DNA from: Eucommia ulmoides
Taxonomy: Eukaryota > Streptophyta > Magnoliopsida > Garryales > Eucommiaceae
Reading direction: 5' to 3'
Assembly (NCBI GenBank): GCA_016647705.1
Contig: CM028330.1
Location: 49,478,897 to 49,542,896 of the forward strand
DNA length: 64,000 nt
Shown here one piece after another: positions 62,527-64,000 of the stretch. Positions within the stretch are counted from its first letter, which is position 1. The number at the start of each line of letters is the position of its first letter. The notes beneath the pieces were generated by a model. The model was not told where the DNA came from. It saw nothing but the letters and a program-made list of their open reading frames with translations, and did not search any database. A program made the translations under genes and the position numbers.

Positions 62527-64000
62527 TGTAACAACCTGATTTTCTAGAGCCGCTACTACAGTTGCTCCTATAGAGAAATTAACCGCTAAACCCGATCGAC
62601 AGAATTTTCATTCTATAAAATCCGCTAAATTGACGACAATTTCAACTGTCTAATTGATTGATTCAATTTTTACACCGGTAACTAATAACTTCAACTATTA
62701 CAAATTAATTATATATATTCAGTTGAAATTCCTGTCGCCGCTTTATTTTTAAATTCTCAAATAAATTTCTGGTGCTAGCCAATTTAATAATAATATTTAA
62801 GTTTGTAATTTAATATACAATTACGACGATAATTATAAAGACCGACTTAATTATCCAATTGCCAAAGCTTCAAAAAAATCATAAATTTATTATCCTTAAT
62901 ATCATAATAATGATTCCATTCCAATGTTGCAGTTGACAATGTTTCTCCTATAGAGAATTCTATCCAAATAGTTCACCATTTATAAATAAATTACTATTAT
63001 TATTATTTCCGCCGAACGACCAATATTTTTATACTATAAATCCAATAAATTATATCAACTAGGGCAATACTTTTAATTTATATTTCACAAATTTGATAGA
63101 TTAATAAATATAACTATTACAATTTTAAATAGAAATTCCACTACAATTTTATTATTTCGACGACGATAATTTTACTAAATAATCCATATTTCAATTAATA
63201 GAAATCTGATAAATTTTACAATGCAACAACGTTAATTATAATTGTCGAATTCACCGATTACAACAGAAAATAATAAATTCAATTTTTATAAATAGAAATT
63301 CAACTCCCGGCGTCGATTCGTCCACACCGGCCCTGCAATCAAAACTGTGGGGTTATGAGCCAACGCTCAGTAGAACTCCAACCCCTCTAATACATGCATT
63401 TAATTAATATGCCACATAAAACACATTAGCATGCGTTTTCACATTGTCCAAATTATTTCATATAATTTAATAGGTAAAATTTCACAACAATATATCATAA
63501 ATCACACAATGAGAAAATTAAATACATATATTAAAAAAGCTAGGAATTCTATCTCTTCTGAATCTTTCGTTGGCCGTGAGATGAGTTTTTGGTTTTTATT
63601 GGGGTTGTTTGTGTAATTGTTTTTTTTCCCCCTTTTTCCCCTATTTTTTTCCCCTTCTTCTTCCCTGCTTTCTGCTTCTGTTTTGCGTCTTGGACCTCAT
63701 CGCCGTTCCCACTGCCGTGGCAACCGTTTCTGTTCTTTCGGTTCTCGCCGCCGACGTTTTCTTTCTCACTAACTCTCACTCTTTCTCGGCGATCACTGCA
63801 CCCACACCCCGGCACCGGACAACACACACATACCCACGAAATCGACGACGCCCACTGGCCAATCAACACACACACACCGTCGGATCAAATATACACACAC
63901 ACATAGCAGCACACACCAACCCATGTTCGTCGGCAACTGAGCAACCCAAAACCCACACACGGGTCGATGAGCAGATCACACACACACCCACACCCACATG
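62527..64000 (-). mobile_element. LTR in minus orientation, runs off the window
   Basis: Starts TGTAACAACCTGATTTTC. Its reverse complement resembles the ends and interior of the LTRs of element B (terminal CTCCTATAGAGAAA near 62566; block GCAATCAAAACTGTGGGGTT near 63336, whose complement is at 22325-22345). From about 63590 on it is TC-rich then CA-rich (ACACACACAC words), like the middle of the solo LTR at 35426-38250. The other end and any target duplication lie outside the window. Confidence 0.65.

Overview
The window is nuclear DNA of a flowering plant, most likely a eudicot. Evidence: intron-rich genes with GT-AG introns, plant-only protein families (an aleurain-type vacuolar protease and a MIZ1/DUF617 protein), AT-rich intergenic DNA, and a heavy load of LTR retrotransposons, MITEs, a LINE tail and an Au-type SINE. 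The species cannot be named from sequence alone. No bacterial, viral or CRISPR-like locus is seen.

Three intact protein-coding genes are supported, all on the + strand. (1) An aleurain-like papain-family cysteine protease at 4202-9106: eight exons that join in frame to 361 residues with all catalytic residues present. (2) A four-pass membrane protein with a C-terminal coiled coil (TMEM192/FIP1-like) at 41225-57207: fourteen exons, 355 residues, spread over 16 kb because its introns are full of transposable elements. (3) A single-exon MIZU-KUSSEI1-like (DUF617) gene at 60497-61240, 247 residues. They are not visibly part of one pathway; they are ordinary genes separated by repeats.

Layout: 1-4130 is intergenic with MITEs; 4.2-9.1 kb is the protease with MITE-laden introns; 9.65-11.5 kb is an LTR (with tRNA-primer site) and internal remnant, whose sister copy is a solo LTR at 54.9-55.9 kb. 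11.5-31.0 kb is a nest: a degenerate ~175-bp tandem array is split by an Ogre/Tat-like Ty3/Gypsy element (12720-30556), whose 3' LTR is split by a second LTR element (21462-29490), whose own 3' LTR is split by a Copia-type solo LTR (26770-28792). The two inner insertions have perfect 5-bp target-site duplications; the outer has one mismatch. 31-40.7 kb is more retrotransposon debris on the minus strand, interrupted by a 1.6-kb LTR carrying GCCTAGGC palindromes and a 2.8-kb solo LTR with TCTCT duplications. 41-57 kb is the FIP1-like gene; 57-64 kb holds MITEs, the MIZ1-like gene and the edge of another LTR (minus orientation) running off the window.

The most interesting signals are structural: the ordered nested insertions, the split satellite array, the 1-kb minisatellite in the 3' region of the Ogre-like element, a perfect 19-bp inverted repeat that spans the stop codon of the MIZ1-like gene, and a duplicated, splice-dead copy of an exon end in the FIP1-like gene. 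I did not find a convincing new biochemical system.
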